Shown piece after piece: positions 17,375-25,940 of a stretch of DNA of 64,000 nt (positions are counted from its first letter, which is position 1; every line of letters begins with the position of its first letter). The notes beneath the pieces are model-generated. The model saw nothing but the letters and a program-made list of their open reading frames with translations. It had not been told where the DNA came from and searched no databases. Both the position numbers and the translations under genes were made by a program. Origin of the DNA: JAXDTI01 sp034090045 (GTDB taxonomy: Bacteria; Actinomycetota; Actinomycetes; Actinomycetales; Actinomycetaceae). Location of the stretch: positions 186,001 to 250,000 of the forward strand of contig JAXDTI010000002.1 in NCBI GenBank assembly GCA_034090045.1, in the 5' to 3' direction.

Positions 17375-18766
17375 ATGGATGATTTTTATGCTTGGACACG
17401 CTCCCTGCGTTTCAGACGGACGAGTAATGGTTGGCTCGGCGGTATCTGCGGCGGTATAGCTCACATCACCGGCATCGACGTGACACTCGTGCGTGCGGCA
17501 ATGTTGCTGCTGCTGATACCGCTTTCTCTGGGAATAATGGTGGTCGCCTATGTGATTGCCTGGCTGCTGCTGCCGGATGAGAACGAGCGAATCCCGCTGC
17601 AAGATTTATTCGGCAAAGGCGCGGATACCGCATCCGCAACGCCAGTGAACTTTACCGGCTCCGCCCCAACCTATGTGAACTACAACAACGGAGGAGAAAT
17701 GAAGGAAAACACGGAGAACTCCGGCCCGGAAACCCCCGGTGAAATACCAGGTGAACAGACTGATGATTCGGTAGAGTCAACGAATACCGAGCCGGGAGGA
17801 TCCCAACAACCGGGTGGGTCGGAACCGAAAACCGAGCAGATCGGAATCGAGGAGCAGCAACCCTATGTTTCACAGGCAGCCCCAACCTATACCGCGACTG
17901 CTCCGCCATATAACCCGGCAGCAGTGCGTCACACAACTATCCCCGGTGTGCAGCCACCGCGTGTTCGCCGCCCCGGACCTGGACAGGTCACGCAATTGTT
18001 CGCCGTGGGTCTGTCGATAATCGCAGTCTCGCTCACGGTAGCCCTCACAATCACTGGTCGTATCTTCACGCCGGCGGGCATCCTCCTCGGTGGAGCGACT
18101 GTAACCTTGATTCTCGCAGCCGCCGCGTTCCTGTCTCACCTGCGGAAACGAAATGGTACTTGGATGACGGTGTTCGCTACCGTGCTGGCTGTACTGCTGC
18201 TGCCCGGAATCATATTCTTGGCGATTCCCGAATCCGGGTACGCTGCCGGTGGCGGTATGGGAAACCAGCGCAGCTATTACATAGGTGATCCGATTGCGGA
18301 TGGTAACCATCCCATCGATTCCGAGGGCTATCCGGAACCGGACTACACGTTTCAGGTAGGCGGAGATGTCCTGCAACTACCGCCCGCTGACGCAATCGAG
18401 CCCAATGCTACCTATAGCGTCACTGGACAGGTCGGCAGTATCGAATTGAACATTCCGGAGGGCATCCGCGCAACCGTGAAACTGCATATCGGAGTGGGTA
18501 ATGCCGAGTGGCAGGAGCTGAGGGGTGGAACCTATACCCGAATCGACACCGGTATCGGAAACAATTGTCACTGGAGAACCGGTTACATCCGCGAATGTAC
18601 GAGCGTTGTGGGTGACCCGGCAGGCGTTCCGGTTACCGTGAATCTGTCGCTGGATATCGGAAAAATTGAGATCAATTCGGCTTATGAGACGAACAGCGGC
18701 ACGCCCAACACGAAGCTGCCCAGCCACTCGCCTGGGCAGCGCGGCGATGATGACAGAGATTTTTAA
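17375..18766 (+). CDS. PspC-domain membrane protein
   Basis: 463 residues. The N-terminal PspC domain includes FRRTSNGWLGGICGGIAHIT and a helix (VRAAMLLLLIPLSLGIMVVA). A long Pro/Glu/Thr-rich cytoplasmic linker (about 90-200) precedes three more helices (about 208-300). The C-terminal ~160 residues look like an extracellular beta-rich domain (VTGQVGSIELNIPEGI, TVNLSLDIGKIEI), similar to cell-wall-active antibiotic-response folds fused to PspC in other actinobacteria. Divergently placed from the PspC-kinase with 114 bases between starts, so a shared regulatory region and stress response are likely. Confidence 0.82.
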   Translation: MDDFYAWTRSLRFRRTSNGWLGGICGGIAHITGIDVTLVRAAMLLLLIPLSLGIMVVAYVIAWLLLPDENERIPLQDLFGKGADTASATPVNFTGSAPTYVNYNNGGEMKENTENSGPETPGEIPGEQTDDSVESTNTEPGGSQQPGGSEPKTEQIGIEEQQPYVSQAAPTYTATAPPYNPAAVRHTTIPGVQPPRVRRPGPGQVTQLFAVGLSIIAVSLTVALTITGRIFTPAGILLGGATVTLILAAAAFLSHLRKRNGTWMTVFATVLAVLLLPGIIFLAIPESGYAAGGGMGNQRSYYIGDPIADGNHPIDSEGYPEPDYTFQVGGDVLQLPPADAIEPNATYSVTGQVGSIELNIPEGIRATVKLHIGVGNAEWQELRGGTYTRIDTGIGNNCHWRTGYIRECTSVVGDPAGVPVTVNLSLDIGKIEINSAYETNSGTPNTKLPSHSPGQRGDDDRDF

Positions 18767-18782
18767 GGACAGGAGCACGATT

Positions 18783-18968
18783 ATGGAACCCAAATTAAAG
18801 ATCGGGATGCTTGTTTACCTCACGATTCTGATGCTGATAGCGCTGGTTGCTATAGTGGTGGCGCTCGGGGTCAGGTTTTCGCCGATGCTGATGGTTGTGG
18901 CACCGCTACTGGTTATCGGCGTTGCCTTCATCGTGCTCGCCATCTTGAAACTCATCCGCAGGGACTAG
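18783..18968 (+). CDS. Small two-helix membrane protein
   Basis: 61 residues from an ATG 16 bases after the PspC gene, with AGGAG upstream. After a short charged start (MEPKLKIG) it is nearly all hydrophobic: two helices (about 9-29 and 34-54) ending in KLIRRD. No family recognised. The tight spacing suggests it belongs to the PspC transcription unit, perhaps as a membrane partner; that role is inference. Confidence 0.7.
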   Translation: MEPKLKIGMLVYLTILMLIALVAIVVALGVRFSPMLMVVAPLLVIGVAFIVLAILKLIRRD

Positions 18969-18984
18969 TTCCTTTCGGAGCCTT

Positions 18985-19006
18985 GCGGGCGACAACCGTC
19001 GCCCGC
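18985..19006 (+). terminator. Hairpin after the PspC operon
   Basis: A perfect 9-bp GC stem (18985-18993 with 18998-19006) and 4-base loop lies 16 bases after the stop. No T-run follows, so it is only a possible terminator. Confidence 0.5.
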
Positions 19007-19032
19007 GACGAGCACGACGGAACATATGCAGA

Positions 19033-19170
19033 GCACGAATGAACATAGGTTGACCCCTTTTCTCGCTGGCTCCGTTAACACGGAACATATTTACCCAGTT
19101 CAGCTCGTCCGCTTTCGAGAAGATAGGATTCACTTACGTTCCATCGTGCACACCCCATGTTCACTCGTGC
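19033..19170. repeat. Dispersed intergenic repeat, locus 1 (GCACGAGTGAACATAGGT family)
   Basis: GCACGAATGAACATAGGT (19033-19050) faces an inverted copy, read on the minus strand as GCACGAGTGAACATGGGGT (19152-19170), about 100 bases away. The same 18-base word in the same head-to-head layout occurs at 56180-56339. It lies between the convergent small membrane-protein and SprT-like genes. Confidence 0.75.
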
Positions 19171-19183
19171 ACACAGGGACTAC

Positions 19184-19681
19184 TCACAGCGTTTCACCGG
19201 TTTTAGTGTTGGTCCAGATGATTCGGAAATTACGGTTATAGGTACGGAGCGGGCGGCTGCCCTTTGCCTCAGCGGCACGGCGGGCACAAATCATGCAACT
19301 CGCCGGAGCTACCGGGCGGCGGTACCTGCCGAACTCGTGACCGGCGGCGCAGCGACCCACCCAGAGCGGCAACACTTCGGGGGTGTTGCTGAGCCGTGTC
19401 TGTGGTTTTGCGCCGATACGCTCGGCGGTTTCACGCCACACCCGATCGTGGTGGTGACGGGCACCCGCCAGAGCGTGCGCTATTTCATGCAAAATCACTT
19501 CACGCACCTGTTCGCTCTGATAAAGCCGCATTAGTGGAGCGGAGAGCGTGACGCGGTGCCGATAAAAATCGCACTGTCCGGCGCGTCGCCGAGCATGGTC
19601 GAAGTCGAAGCTCCACTCCCCGACTAGTCCGTGTTCGCGCAACAGCCCCTCTGCTAGCGCCCGCACCTCCCCTAGTTCCAT
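19184..19681 (-). CDS. SprT-like zinc metalloprotein
   Basis: 165 residues from the internal Met (MELGEVRALAEGLLREHGL), where family proteins usually begin; an upstream in-frame GTG at 19738 would add 19 residues with poor context. The zinc site is HEIAHALAG...HHDRVW, as in SprT/Spartan-like proteases. A CxxC knuckle (CMICARR) and an earlier Cys may form a small zinc ribbon. The bacterial members are poorly characterised; a role in protein quality control or DNA-protein crosslink repair is inference from the eukaryotic relatives. Confidence 0.82.
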   Translation of the reverse strand: MELGEVRALAEGLLREHGLVGEWSFDFDHARRRAGQCDFYRHRVTLSAPLMRLYQSEQVREVILHEIAHALAGARHHHDRVWRETAERIGAKPQTRLSNTPEVLPLWVGRCAAGHEFGRYRRPVAPASCMICARRAAEAKGSRPLRTYNRNFRIIWTNTKTGETL

Positions 19682-19810
19682 GCTCTTACTCTTGTTGAAT
19701 CGCACATAGCGCAAATTGGTAGGGTTCGCAATATACACACCCCATCATTTTATGTGCTATTTTCAGCATCCTCGTTTTCCGGTTGTGGCGAGCGGCGCAG
19801 CGCGATAGCC

Positions 19811-19828
19811 TATACCCTACAGGGTATA
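19811..19828. promoter_or_regulatory. CsoR/CstR-like operator upstream of the CoA-disulfide reductase
   Basis: TATACCCTACAGGGTATA is an 8+2+8 palindrome 20 bases before the start codon. ATACCC/GGGTAT half-sites are typical for the CsoR/RcnR/CstR family, whose CstR branch senses persulfides and controls sulfur-oxidation genes including rhodanese-type enzymes. No such repressor gene lies in the window. Confidence 0.55.
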
Positions 19829-19848
19829 TAACGTGGCAGGGGGATCCG

Positions 19849-21573
19849 ATGCGACTGGTAATTGTCGGAGGTGTCGCCGGTGGCATGAGCTGTGCTGCCC
19901 GCGCACGACGTCTGGATGAAAACGCCGATATAATAGTGCTTGACCAGGGAAAATATGTTTCTTTCGCGAACTGTGGGCTGCCGTATTATGTGGGCGGTGA
20001 AATTGAGGATGCCGGATCGCTCCTGCTGCACACACCGGATTCCCTGCGCGGGTGGCTGAACCTGGATGTACGCACTGAGTATCGGGTCAGCGCCGTTGAC
20101 TATGCGGCGCATGAACTAACCGTCGAAACCCCAAACGGCACCGAAATAATCGGCTATGACGTGCTGGTGCTTTCCCCCGGAGGGGAGGCAGCCCTACCTC
20201 CGGTTCCCGGTCTCGCCGAGGCACGGGATGCCGGTGCCGCTGTGCATACCCTGCGTACTGTCGATGATGCCCGCGCCCTGCGCGCACTCGCCGAGAGCGG
20301 TGGAGCCGCAGTTGTGATAGGCGGTGGTTTTATCGGTATGGAAGCCGCAGAAGCCCTGGCCAATCAAGGTTTGGAAACCCATGTCGTAGAAACGGCTGAA
20401 CATATCTTGCCGCCACTGGAACGGGAAATGGCGACCTTAGCCACCGATGAAGCGGAGCGTCTCGGTATCAAGGTGCACGCCGCAACCGGCGCTCAACAGG
20501 TAGAATACCGGGCCGGAAATACTGAAAGCCCGCTGAATGTGAGGCTTAGTAATGGTGAAACCCTGGAAGCGGATCTGGTTGTTGTCAGCGCCGGAGTTAA
20601 ACCGCTGACCAGTGTGTTCACTGAGGCGGGCGTGGCGGCTGAGCGTGGCGCCATCATTATTGACGAGCATGGACGTACCAATATCGAGAACGTGTATGCG
20701 GTCGGGGATGCCACCCTTTCAAGGAACGCGGTCACCGGCGTTCCCGGCGTGGTCGCTTTAGCCGGACCGGCGAACCGTGCTGGACGTCTGGTGGCCGACC
20801 ACATCTTCCGGGGTAACACTGCCGATAATCCGGCACGCCCGATACCCGCCTCGGAGGGCACCGCCATTGTGCGTATCGGTGATCTTGCCGCCGCGATGAC
20901 CGGGGCAAACCGCGCGCAACTCGATGCCGCAGGTGTGACCTATAAAACCATTCACCTGCACCCGAACCAACATGCCGGTTATTTTCCGGGAGCGAAACCA
21001 ATCCACCTGATCATTCATTTTGAGACACCTGGTGGACGTCTGCTCGGCGCCCAAGCGATAGCTGAAGATGGCGCCGATAAACGCATAGATGTCCTGGCGA
21101 CAGCGATTCGTGCGGGGATGAGCGTGCGTGACCTCATCGACTTGGATCTCAGCTATTCGCCGCCCTACGGTAACGCGAAAGATGCCATAAACATGGCTGG
21201 TCTGGTCGGCTCGAATGTGCTGGACGGTGTCCTTGAACTCATGTATCCGGAACAGGTAACAGACCTCGGAGAGGATTGGGCGGTGCTGGATGTGCGCAGT
21301 GAACGCGAATTCGGTCTCGGACACTTGCCGGATGCCATCAACATTCCGCATACTGAACTGCGAGAAAGGCTGCCGGAACTAGCCGAACTGGTTGGTGAAC
21401 CCGGCACGCCGGGGGCAAAGAAACTGGCGGTGATGTGCGCGGTAGGGGTGCGCGCCTGGATTGCATACCAGGTGGTGCGGCAGGCCGGTTGGGACGGTCG
21501 TATGATTTCCGGCGGCATCAACACGCTCTATGAATGGTACGGTCCGCAAATCGCGGACTTGTTAGAGATATAG
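19849..21573 (+). CDS. CoA-disulfide reductase / NADH oxidase with C-terminal rhodanese domain
   Basis: 574 residues from an ATG preceded by AGGGGG. The FAD-binding N terminus (IVGGVAGGMSCAARARRL), redox Cys in FANCGLPYYVGG, the NAD(P)H motif VIGGGFIGMEAAEALA and FAD block NVYAVGDA identify the flavoprotein disulfide reductase. The last ~110 residues form a rhodanese domain with active-site loop CAVGVRA. Such fusions reduce CoA-disulfide or CoA-persulfide and are tied to sulfane sulfur and redox control. The CsoR/CstR-type palindrome just upstream supports regulation by persulfide stress or metal. A 61-residue Cys-rich gene follows after 16 bases. Confidence 0.9.
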   Translation: MRLVIVGGVAGGMSCAARARRLDENADIIVLDQGKYVSFANCGLPYYVGGEIEDAGSLLLHTPDSLRGWLNLDVRTEYRVSAVDYAAHELTVETPNGTEIIGYDVLVLSPGGEAALPPVPGLAEARDAGAAVHTLRTVDDARALRALAESGGAAVVIGGGFIGMEAAEALANQGLETHVVETAEHILPPLEREMATLATDEAERLGIKVHAATGAQQVEYRAGNTESPLNVRLSNGETLEADLVVVSAGVKPLTSVFTEAGVAAERGAIIIDEHGRTNIENVYAVGDATLSRNAVTGVPGVVALAGPANRAGRLVADHIFRGNTADNPARPIPASEGTAIVRIGDLAAAMTGANRAQLDAAGVTYKTIHLHPNQHAGYFPGAKPIHLIIHFETPGGRLLGAQAIAEDGADKRIDVLATAIRAGMSVRDLIDLDLSYSPPYGNAKDAINMAGLVGSNVLDGVLELMYPEQVTDLGEDWAVLDVRSEREFGLGHLPDAINIPHTELRERLPELAELVGEPGTPGAKKLAVMCAVGVRAWIAYQVVRQAGWDGRMISGGINTLYEWYGPQIADLLEI

Positions 21574-21589
21574 GAAACAGGAGGCAATT

Positions 21590-21775
21590 ATGTGCCAAGC
21601 AGTGAAGTGCCGCGTGTGCGGCAAGACGACATGGCAGGGATGCGGAAACCATATTGCGCAGGTGCGCGCATCGGTGCCTAAGGGACAGTGGTGTGACGGC
21701 AAGCACACGGCGGAGGAGATTGCCGCCGCCCGGGCAGAGAACCCGGGTTTCTTCGGGAGGCTCTTTGGGCGCTGA
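21590..21775 (+). CDS. Small Cys-rich zinc-ribbon-like protein
   Basis: 61 residues, with AGGAGG 7 bases before the ATG. Conserved-looking start MCQAVKCRVCGKTTWQGCG carries five Cys (CxxC plus others), followed by H and a further Cys in GQWCDGKH; a metal site is likely. I recall similar small unnamed actinobacterial proteins with this N terminus, but no function. It ends in FFGRLFGR, a basic amphipathic tail. The 16-base gap suggests it is co-transcribed with the CoA-disulfide reductase. Confidence 0.75.
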   Translation: MCQAVKCRVCGKTTWQGCGNHIAQVRASVPKGQWCDGKHTAEEIAAARAENPGFFGRLFGR

Positions 21776-21885
21776 AACCATTCGGTGCGGTCGCAGCACC
21801 CACGGATTTCGCATACGAACCGGCAACCGGGTAGGATTGCATCGAGGATAGGGCGACGACGAAGCCGCCAGAGGGGAAGTTCGAC

Positions 21886-22218
21886 ATGAACGTTTTTGCC
21901 GACCAGAGTTGGGTGGCGAGGGCGCTGTGCGCTCAGGACGAGCCCGATGCCCTGTTTGTTCAAGGTGCTGCTCAGCGTCAGGTTCGCAGCCGCTGTTTCG
22001 CGTGCGAAGTTCGTTTGGAATGCCTGGCTGACGCATTGGATTCGGAAGCGAATTTCGGTGTTTGGGGTGGTCTAACCGAGCGGGAACGCCGCGCGATGCT
22101 GCGCTACCATCCCGAGGTGGAGAGCTGGTGGGAATGGCTCACCGAGTCTGAAGATGAACTGGCCGTAGAGTTGCGGGAGCCGCATACTCCGCGAGTGCTG
22201 GCTCATGTCCGTCACTGA
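21886..22218 (+). CDS. WhiB-family iron-sulfur transcriptional regulator
   Basis: 110 residues. The four cluster Cys are at ~15 (ALC) and in CFACEVRLEC, followed by the GVWGGLTERERR turn that defines the family. These actinobacteria-specific proteins hold a [4Fe-4S] cluster that responds to O2 or NO and act through sigma factor contacts. The sequence after the turn and the DUF4177-like gene downstream recall the WhiB4 neighbourhood of mycobacteria (Rv3678A-Rv3681c), but a firm subfamily call would need a tree. GGGGAAG precedes the ATG. Confidence 0.9.
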   Translation: MNVFADQSWVARALCAQDEPDALFVQGAAQRQVRSRCFACEVRLECLADALDSEANFGVWGGLTERERRAMLRYHPEVESWWEWLTESEDELAVELREPHTPRVLAHVRH

Positions 22219-22221
22219 TTG

Positions 22222-22249
22222 AACCGGGTCTCGCGCCCGGTTTTCTTTA
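22222..22249 (+). terminator. Terminator after the WhiB gene
   Basis: AACCGGG (22222-22228) pairs with CCCGGTT (22236-22242) across a 7-base loop and is followed by TTCTTT. It starts 3 bases after the stop. Confidence 0.75.
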
Positions 22250-22297
22250 TCCATGCAGGTGCTAGCAGATTGTGCTATCTAGGTTTCGGGAGCTGAT

Positions 22298-22465
22298 ATG
22301 CAGAAATGGGAGTACGCGACCGCCCCGCTGTTGATACATAACACGAAAGCGATTCTCGACAATTGGGGTTCTGACGGGTGGGAACTTGTGACGGTACTGC
22401 CCGGCCCGAATGGTCCGGAGAACCTGGTCGCCTATTTCAAGCGCCCTATCGACCCGACTGAATAA
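22298..22465 (+). CDS. DUF4177-like 55-residue protein
   Basis: A short gene with GGGAG 7 bases before its ATG. It encodes MQKWEYATAPLLIHNTKAI followed by LDNWGSDGWELVTVLPGP and ends in LVAYFKRPIDPTE. The KWEYATxPL and DGWELVxVxPGP blocks are those of a small actinobacterial protein (mycobacterial Rv3678A-like) that sits near whiB4 and crp. Function unknown. Its last 20 bases overlap the 3' end of the convergent EEP-family gene. Confidence 0.78.
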   Translation: MQKWEYATAPLLIHNTKAILDNWGSDGWELVTVLPGPNGPENLVAYFKRPIDPTE

Positions 22466-23417
22466 CCGGTATCCGCACCACGGCGGGTAGTGCCCGATGG
22501 TCAGATACCGCAAGCCTCACAGGTTTACCGGCGGTTATTTCTGCCCCTGCCACGAGTATGTGGTCGAGCGCCCGCCGCGGCTGGTCAGACGGGATTGTGA
22601 GACCGGTGGCGGTAGCGGTTTCCGGCAGTGATAGCGTATGTTGCACGGCCTGACTAGACATATTTAGGTCACCGGCGAGCAGTGCCGGGTTCCCGGTTTC
22701 GTTAATCAGGTTCCAGGCGTGTTTGAGCTGTCGGCGTCCGGTCACGGCATCTAGTTCAAGGTGGGTGCAGCCAACCTCTATTGATCCAGCGGGTGTTTGG
22801 ACGGTGGCTGCCAGCAGGGCTCGAACCTGCCCGAGCTGCAATTCGCGACCATCAGCACCTTGCCTCATGGTGAAGGGTTGGGCACCGAGGCTGACCGAAC
22901 GCCAATTCAGCACCGGGAATCGTGTCAATATTGCGACTCCATAGCCACCCAGGAATGGGCGTTCGGTTCCGAACCTGTCGAGGATGCCTGTGATATACGA
23001 ACCTACCGTGGCGTTCTTGGTGTGTGTCGCGACCGGCAGCACCTGTGCCCCGCGCCGTACCACCCGGAAACGCGGTGCCGGTATTCGCCGTAGCAGTGCC
23101 GGTACCGGGAGTGTTCCCCACTCCGCGAACCCGTTGAAAAACGAACAAAACCTGACCTGTTCACACGGCCATCCGAGTTCTTCACGAACCACTTCCAGCT
23201 GGTTTATCCGCCCGGATCTGGATTGTCGATAGTCTACTTCCTGTAAACATATGATGTCTGGTTCCAATTCGGCGAGTTCGCGGGCAGCTGTTCTGGCTCG
23301 TTTTTCCCAGTTTGACGGGGTTTCGATGGCGGTGTTAGCCTGCTTTCCGGGTTCCGGCCAGGGTTCGCAATGTCGCAGATTCGCGGTCACGACCCGGATT
23401 GTTTCCGTATCGGTCAC
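22446..23417 (-). CDS. Endonuclease/exonuclease/phosphatase (EEP) family hydrolase
   Basis: 323 residues. Metal and catalytic blocks in order: VVTANLRHC (Asn), ICLQEVDYRQS (Glu), GCTHLELDAVTGRRQ (His), LLAGDLNMSS (Asp/Asn), RALDHILV (Asp) and VSDHRALPAVVRI (terminal Asp-His). No signal peptide or membrane helix, so it acts in the cytoplasm. Family members cleave DNA, RNA or phosphoesters; the substrate is not predictable. Its ATG overlaps the msrB stop by 4 bases, making it the third gene of the mscS-msrB-EEP unit. Confidence 0.85.
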   Translation of the reverse strand: MTDTETIRVVTANLRHCEPWPEPGKQANTAIETPSNWEKRARTAARELAELEPDIICLQEVDYRQSRSGRINQLEVVREELGWPCEQVRFCSFFNGFAEWGTLPVPALLRRIPAPRFRVVRRGAQVLPVATHTKNATVGSYITGILDRFGTERPFLGGYGVAILTRFPVLNWRSVSLGAQPFTMRQGADGRELQLGQVRALLAATVQTPAGSIEVGCTHLELDAVTGRRQLKHAWNLINETGNPALLAGDLNMSSQAVQHTLSLPETATATGLTIPSDQPRRALDHILVAGAEITAGKPVRLAVSDHRALPAVVRIPVIQSGR

Positions 23418-23845
23418 TGCGCTTCTCCGTCGCTATCTGGTTCTTTCAGGCGGAAGTCAAGCGAAACAGAGTTCATGCAATACCTTTGCCCGGTCGGGGT
23501 TTGGGGTGCATCCGGGAACACGTGTCCGAGATGCGAGCCACAATTTGCGCAGATCACTTCGGTGCGCAGCATCCCGTGGGAGGTGTCGGGTCGTTCTATC
23601 ACCGACCCGGGCAGCGCCTGATAGAAACTTGGCCAGCCACACCCGGAATCAAATTTTGTTTCCGCGTCAAAAAGCAGCGCCCCACAACCGCCACAATGAT
23701 AGCTTCCGTCTCGTTGTTCTCGCAGGTATTTTCCGGTTCCGGGGGCTTCGGTTCCAGCCTGTCTGAGTACTCGATATGACTGGGCATCCAGGTGTCGTTT
23801 CCATTCTTCATCGCTGAGCGCGAAAGCGAAATCATAGCTGCTCAT
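23414..23845 (-). CDS. msrB: Peptide-methionine (R)-S-oxide reductase
   Basis: 143 residues. Two CxxC pairs for structural zinc (CGGCGALLF and CANCGSHLGH), the FDSGCGWPSF block and the catalytic Cys in RYCMNSVSLDF (usually RYCINSASL). Repairs oxidised methionine in proteins using thioredoxin. Four-base overlaps with the genes on both sides show tight coupling in one operon. Confidence 0.96.
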   Translation of the reverse strand: MSSYDFAFALSDEEWKRHLDAQSYRVLRQAGTEAPGTGKYLREQRDGSYHCGGCGALLFDAETKFDSGCGWPSFYQALPGSVIERPDTSHGMLRTEVICANCGSHLGHVFPDAPQTPTGQRYCMNSVSLDFRLKEPDSDGEAQ

Positions 23846-25473
23846 TTGTTTTCCTCGATTCTGCGGTCGCGTTCATCGAATACATCTTGACCGGGACCTT
23901 CGGCGCGTCTCATGCGTTCGTCAGCGTCAGCACCGCCGGAATAGAATGTGGCACTGACAGATCCGGTGTCGGTGACGCTACCCTCGGGTTTTATAGGCTC
24001 CTGCAGCAGCATTGTTGCTTCGGTTCCTGGCGTCTCCCCTGGTGGGTTCCCGGCGGATTCAGCGGCGGCAGCCAGTTTTTTCTGTAGCGATCGGCGTCTT
24101 ATTGCCGCTTTAGCGCGTTTCTGGGCGGCCCGTATCCGAGCCAGGTGCGCCGGGTCGTTGGGGTCTGAGATTGCGGGGGAACCGGGGGTGCCTTTACACT
24201 TCTGGACTCCCAAACTCACTTTGCCGGATCCGTCACCGTCATCGGCGCTCTCCGGGATCGGCACCATGCGCTCCCCGTCTATGCTGGGGCCTTTACCGAG
24301 TTTATAGCCGGAAATGTCGAGCAGTTCTTCCGCAAAATCGGCAATCTGTTCGCGAGACAGATCCCGTTCGACCGTTTGAACCTGCTGTTGGGCGTAGCGT
24401 TTTCGCGGCAGCGCATAGGGGGCGTTCAACACCAGCCATTCATATAGTCGTTCCCGCAGCAGCGATTTCAGATCCCACAGCACCCCGGAGTTCGCTGCGG
24501 TCGCCGTCACCCGCAGCGTGATAGTCTCCGCATCCGAGTCTGTGACCTGCACTGATGCTGAACGTCCGTCCCACAGGTCAGTTTCGGAAAGGATCCGGTC
24601 AACCTCTGCACGAATCGCGGTAACCGGTGCGGAGAAATCCAGCCGCAACTTCACGTCACCGAGCATCTGCGTGTCGCGACGCGACCAGTTTTCGAAACGT
24701 TTCTGAGTGAAGTCTGTCGATGGTGCCAATATTCGCCGGTCGTCCCACAGCCGAACCACCACATAGGTGAGCGTGATTTCCTCGATCGTGCCCTGTTCGT
24801 TGCCGGCACCCAGCCCTGGAACCACGACAATATCTCCAACCCGAATCGCATCTGACAGGGCTAATTGCAGACCCGCGAAGAGATTTGCCAGCGTGGATTG
24901 GGCGGCCAAGGTCGCAACTATCGAGACGATACCGGCGCTCGCCAACACCGATGCTGCCGCAACTCGGGCGGTAGGAAAGGTGAATATCGCTGCAGCGATA
25001 CCTATAAGTATCAATACGGTTTGGATGATGCGCCGCATAACCTGCGCCTGTGTCTGTACCCGGCGGGTTCGCCCATCGGTGGCGTCCTCCCGTCCGATTG
25101 TGGTGGCGTCCTCAAGCACATTAGCCGCCGTGACCGCCAGCCAGGTCACCGCGAATATCGCGAGTATCAGCACAGTCTGCTCCGCATATGCGAGCCACGG
25201 CAACTGTTGGACCACGGCGGCGGTGTCGCTGTAACGCAACCCGATATAGGCTCCGACCATCAAACCGGTGATCGGCCAGGCGCGCCGTACCCGGTTGAAA
25301 AGCAAAATGGCGAGCCGATGAATCCGCGTAACCCATTTGGCCAGCGCAAACACCAGCACCGCTATGACCAGTCCAACGAGAGCACCGATTACCGCGCCAC
25401 CGAACACAGCAATAATGTTGATGGTGTCAGAGACCACCTCATCGCTGTTTACGGCGTGTCCTATTTGTCCCAT
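23842..25473 (-). CDS. MscS-family mechanosensitive channel protein
   Basis: 543 residues. Helices at about 20-46, 65-85, 95-118 and 150-170, then the pore-like helix (VAAASVLASAGIVSIVATLAA) and the beta domain (IRVGDIVVV, GTIEEITLTYVVVRLWDDRR) characteristic of MscS. A long charged C-terminal region (about 385-543), partly coiled and rich in Ala/Glu/Gly, extends beyond the usual channel core. It should release solutes on osmotic downshift. The ATG has TAGGCT 6 bases upstream and no Shine-Dalgarno, so the operon probably starts leaderless. Confidence 0.88.
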   Translation of the reverse strand: MGQIGHAVNSDEVVSDTINIIAVFGGAVIGALVGLVIAVLVFALAKWVTRIHRLAILLFNRVRRAWPITGLMVGAYIGLRYSDTAAVVQQLPWLAYAEQTVLILAIFAVTWLAVTAANVLEDATTIGREDATDGRTRRVQTQAQVMRRIIQTVLILIGIAAAIFTFPTARVAAASVLASAGIVSIVATLAAQSTLANLFAGLQLALSDAIRVGDIVVVPGLGAGNEQGTIEEITLTYVVVRLWDDRRILAPSTDFTQKRFENWSRRDTQMLGDVKLRLDFSAPVTAIRAEVDRILSETDLWDGRSASVQVTDSDAETITLRVTATAANSGVLWDLKSLLRERLYEWLVLNAPYALPRKRYAQQQVQTVERDLSREQIADFAEELLDISGYKLGKGPSIDGERMVPIPESADDGDGSGKVSLGVQKCKGTPGSPAISDPNDPAHLARIRAAQKRAKAAIRRRSLQKKLAAAAESAGNPPGETPGTEATMLLQEPIKPEGSVTDTGSVSATFYSGGADADERMRRAEGPGQDVFDERDRRIEENK

Positions 25474-25479
25474 GTTTCC

Positions 25480-25485
25480 AGCCTA
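25480..25485 (-). promoter_or_regulatory. Leaderless -10 box of the mscS-msrB-EEP operon
   Basis: Minus-strand TAGGCT ends 6 bases before the ATG at 25473. Confidence 0.45.
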
Positions 25486-25583
25486 GTGACCGCCCCTTAC
25501 ATTTTCCTGGACACGCCGTTTGCCAAAACCATGTGATACCTATTATTCTTGATGAAGTCTTGTGCCTGCGGGTGCGAGGCAGG

Positions 25584-25656
<73 letters not shown>

Positions 25657-25691
25657 CCCGGCGTCGTCACAGACGGCGGAAAAATGAATAT

Positions 25692-25765
25692 GGCCCAGTG
25701 GCGCAGTTGGTTAGCGCGCCGCCCTGTCACGGCGGAGGTCGCGGGTTCAAGTCCCGTCTGGGTCG
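25692..25765 (+). tRNA. tRNA-Asp (anticodon GTC)
   Basis: 74 bases. Acceptor GGCCCAG with CTGGGTC, anticodon stem CCGCC/GGCGG around loop CTGTCAC, T arm GCGGGTTCAAGTCCCGT. It lies 35 bases after tRNA-Glu. Confidence 0.95.
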
Positions 25766-25807
25766 CCGGTCGGTTCCGTGTCATATCCCGGCACGGTTCC
25801 GGCTCTC

Positions 25808-25880
25808 GGCTCTGTAGCTCAGTTGGGAGAGCGTTCGACTGAAAATCGAAAGGTCACCGGATCGACGCCGGTCGGAGCCA
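25808..25880 (+). tRNA. tRNA-Phe (anticodon GAA)
   Basis: 73 bases. Acceptor GGCTCTG with CGGAGCC, anticodon loop CTGAAAA, T arm CCGGATCGACGCCGG. Third member of the cluster. Confidence 0.94.
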
Positions 25881-25940
25881 CAAATCCTAGGTTCGGACAT
25901 TACCCCCTGCAAATCTCTGGTTCTTTGGTAGCCTGTCCCC

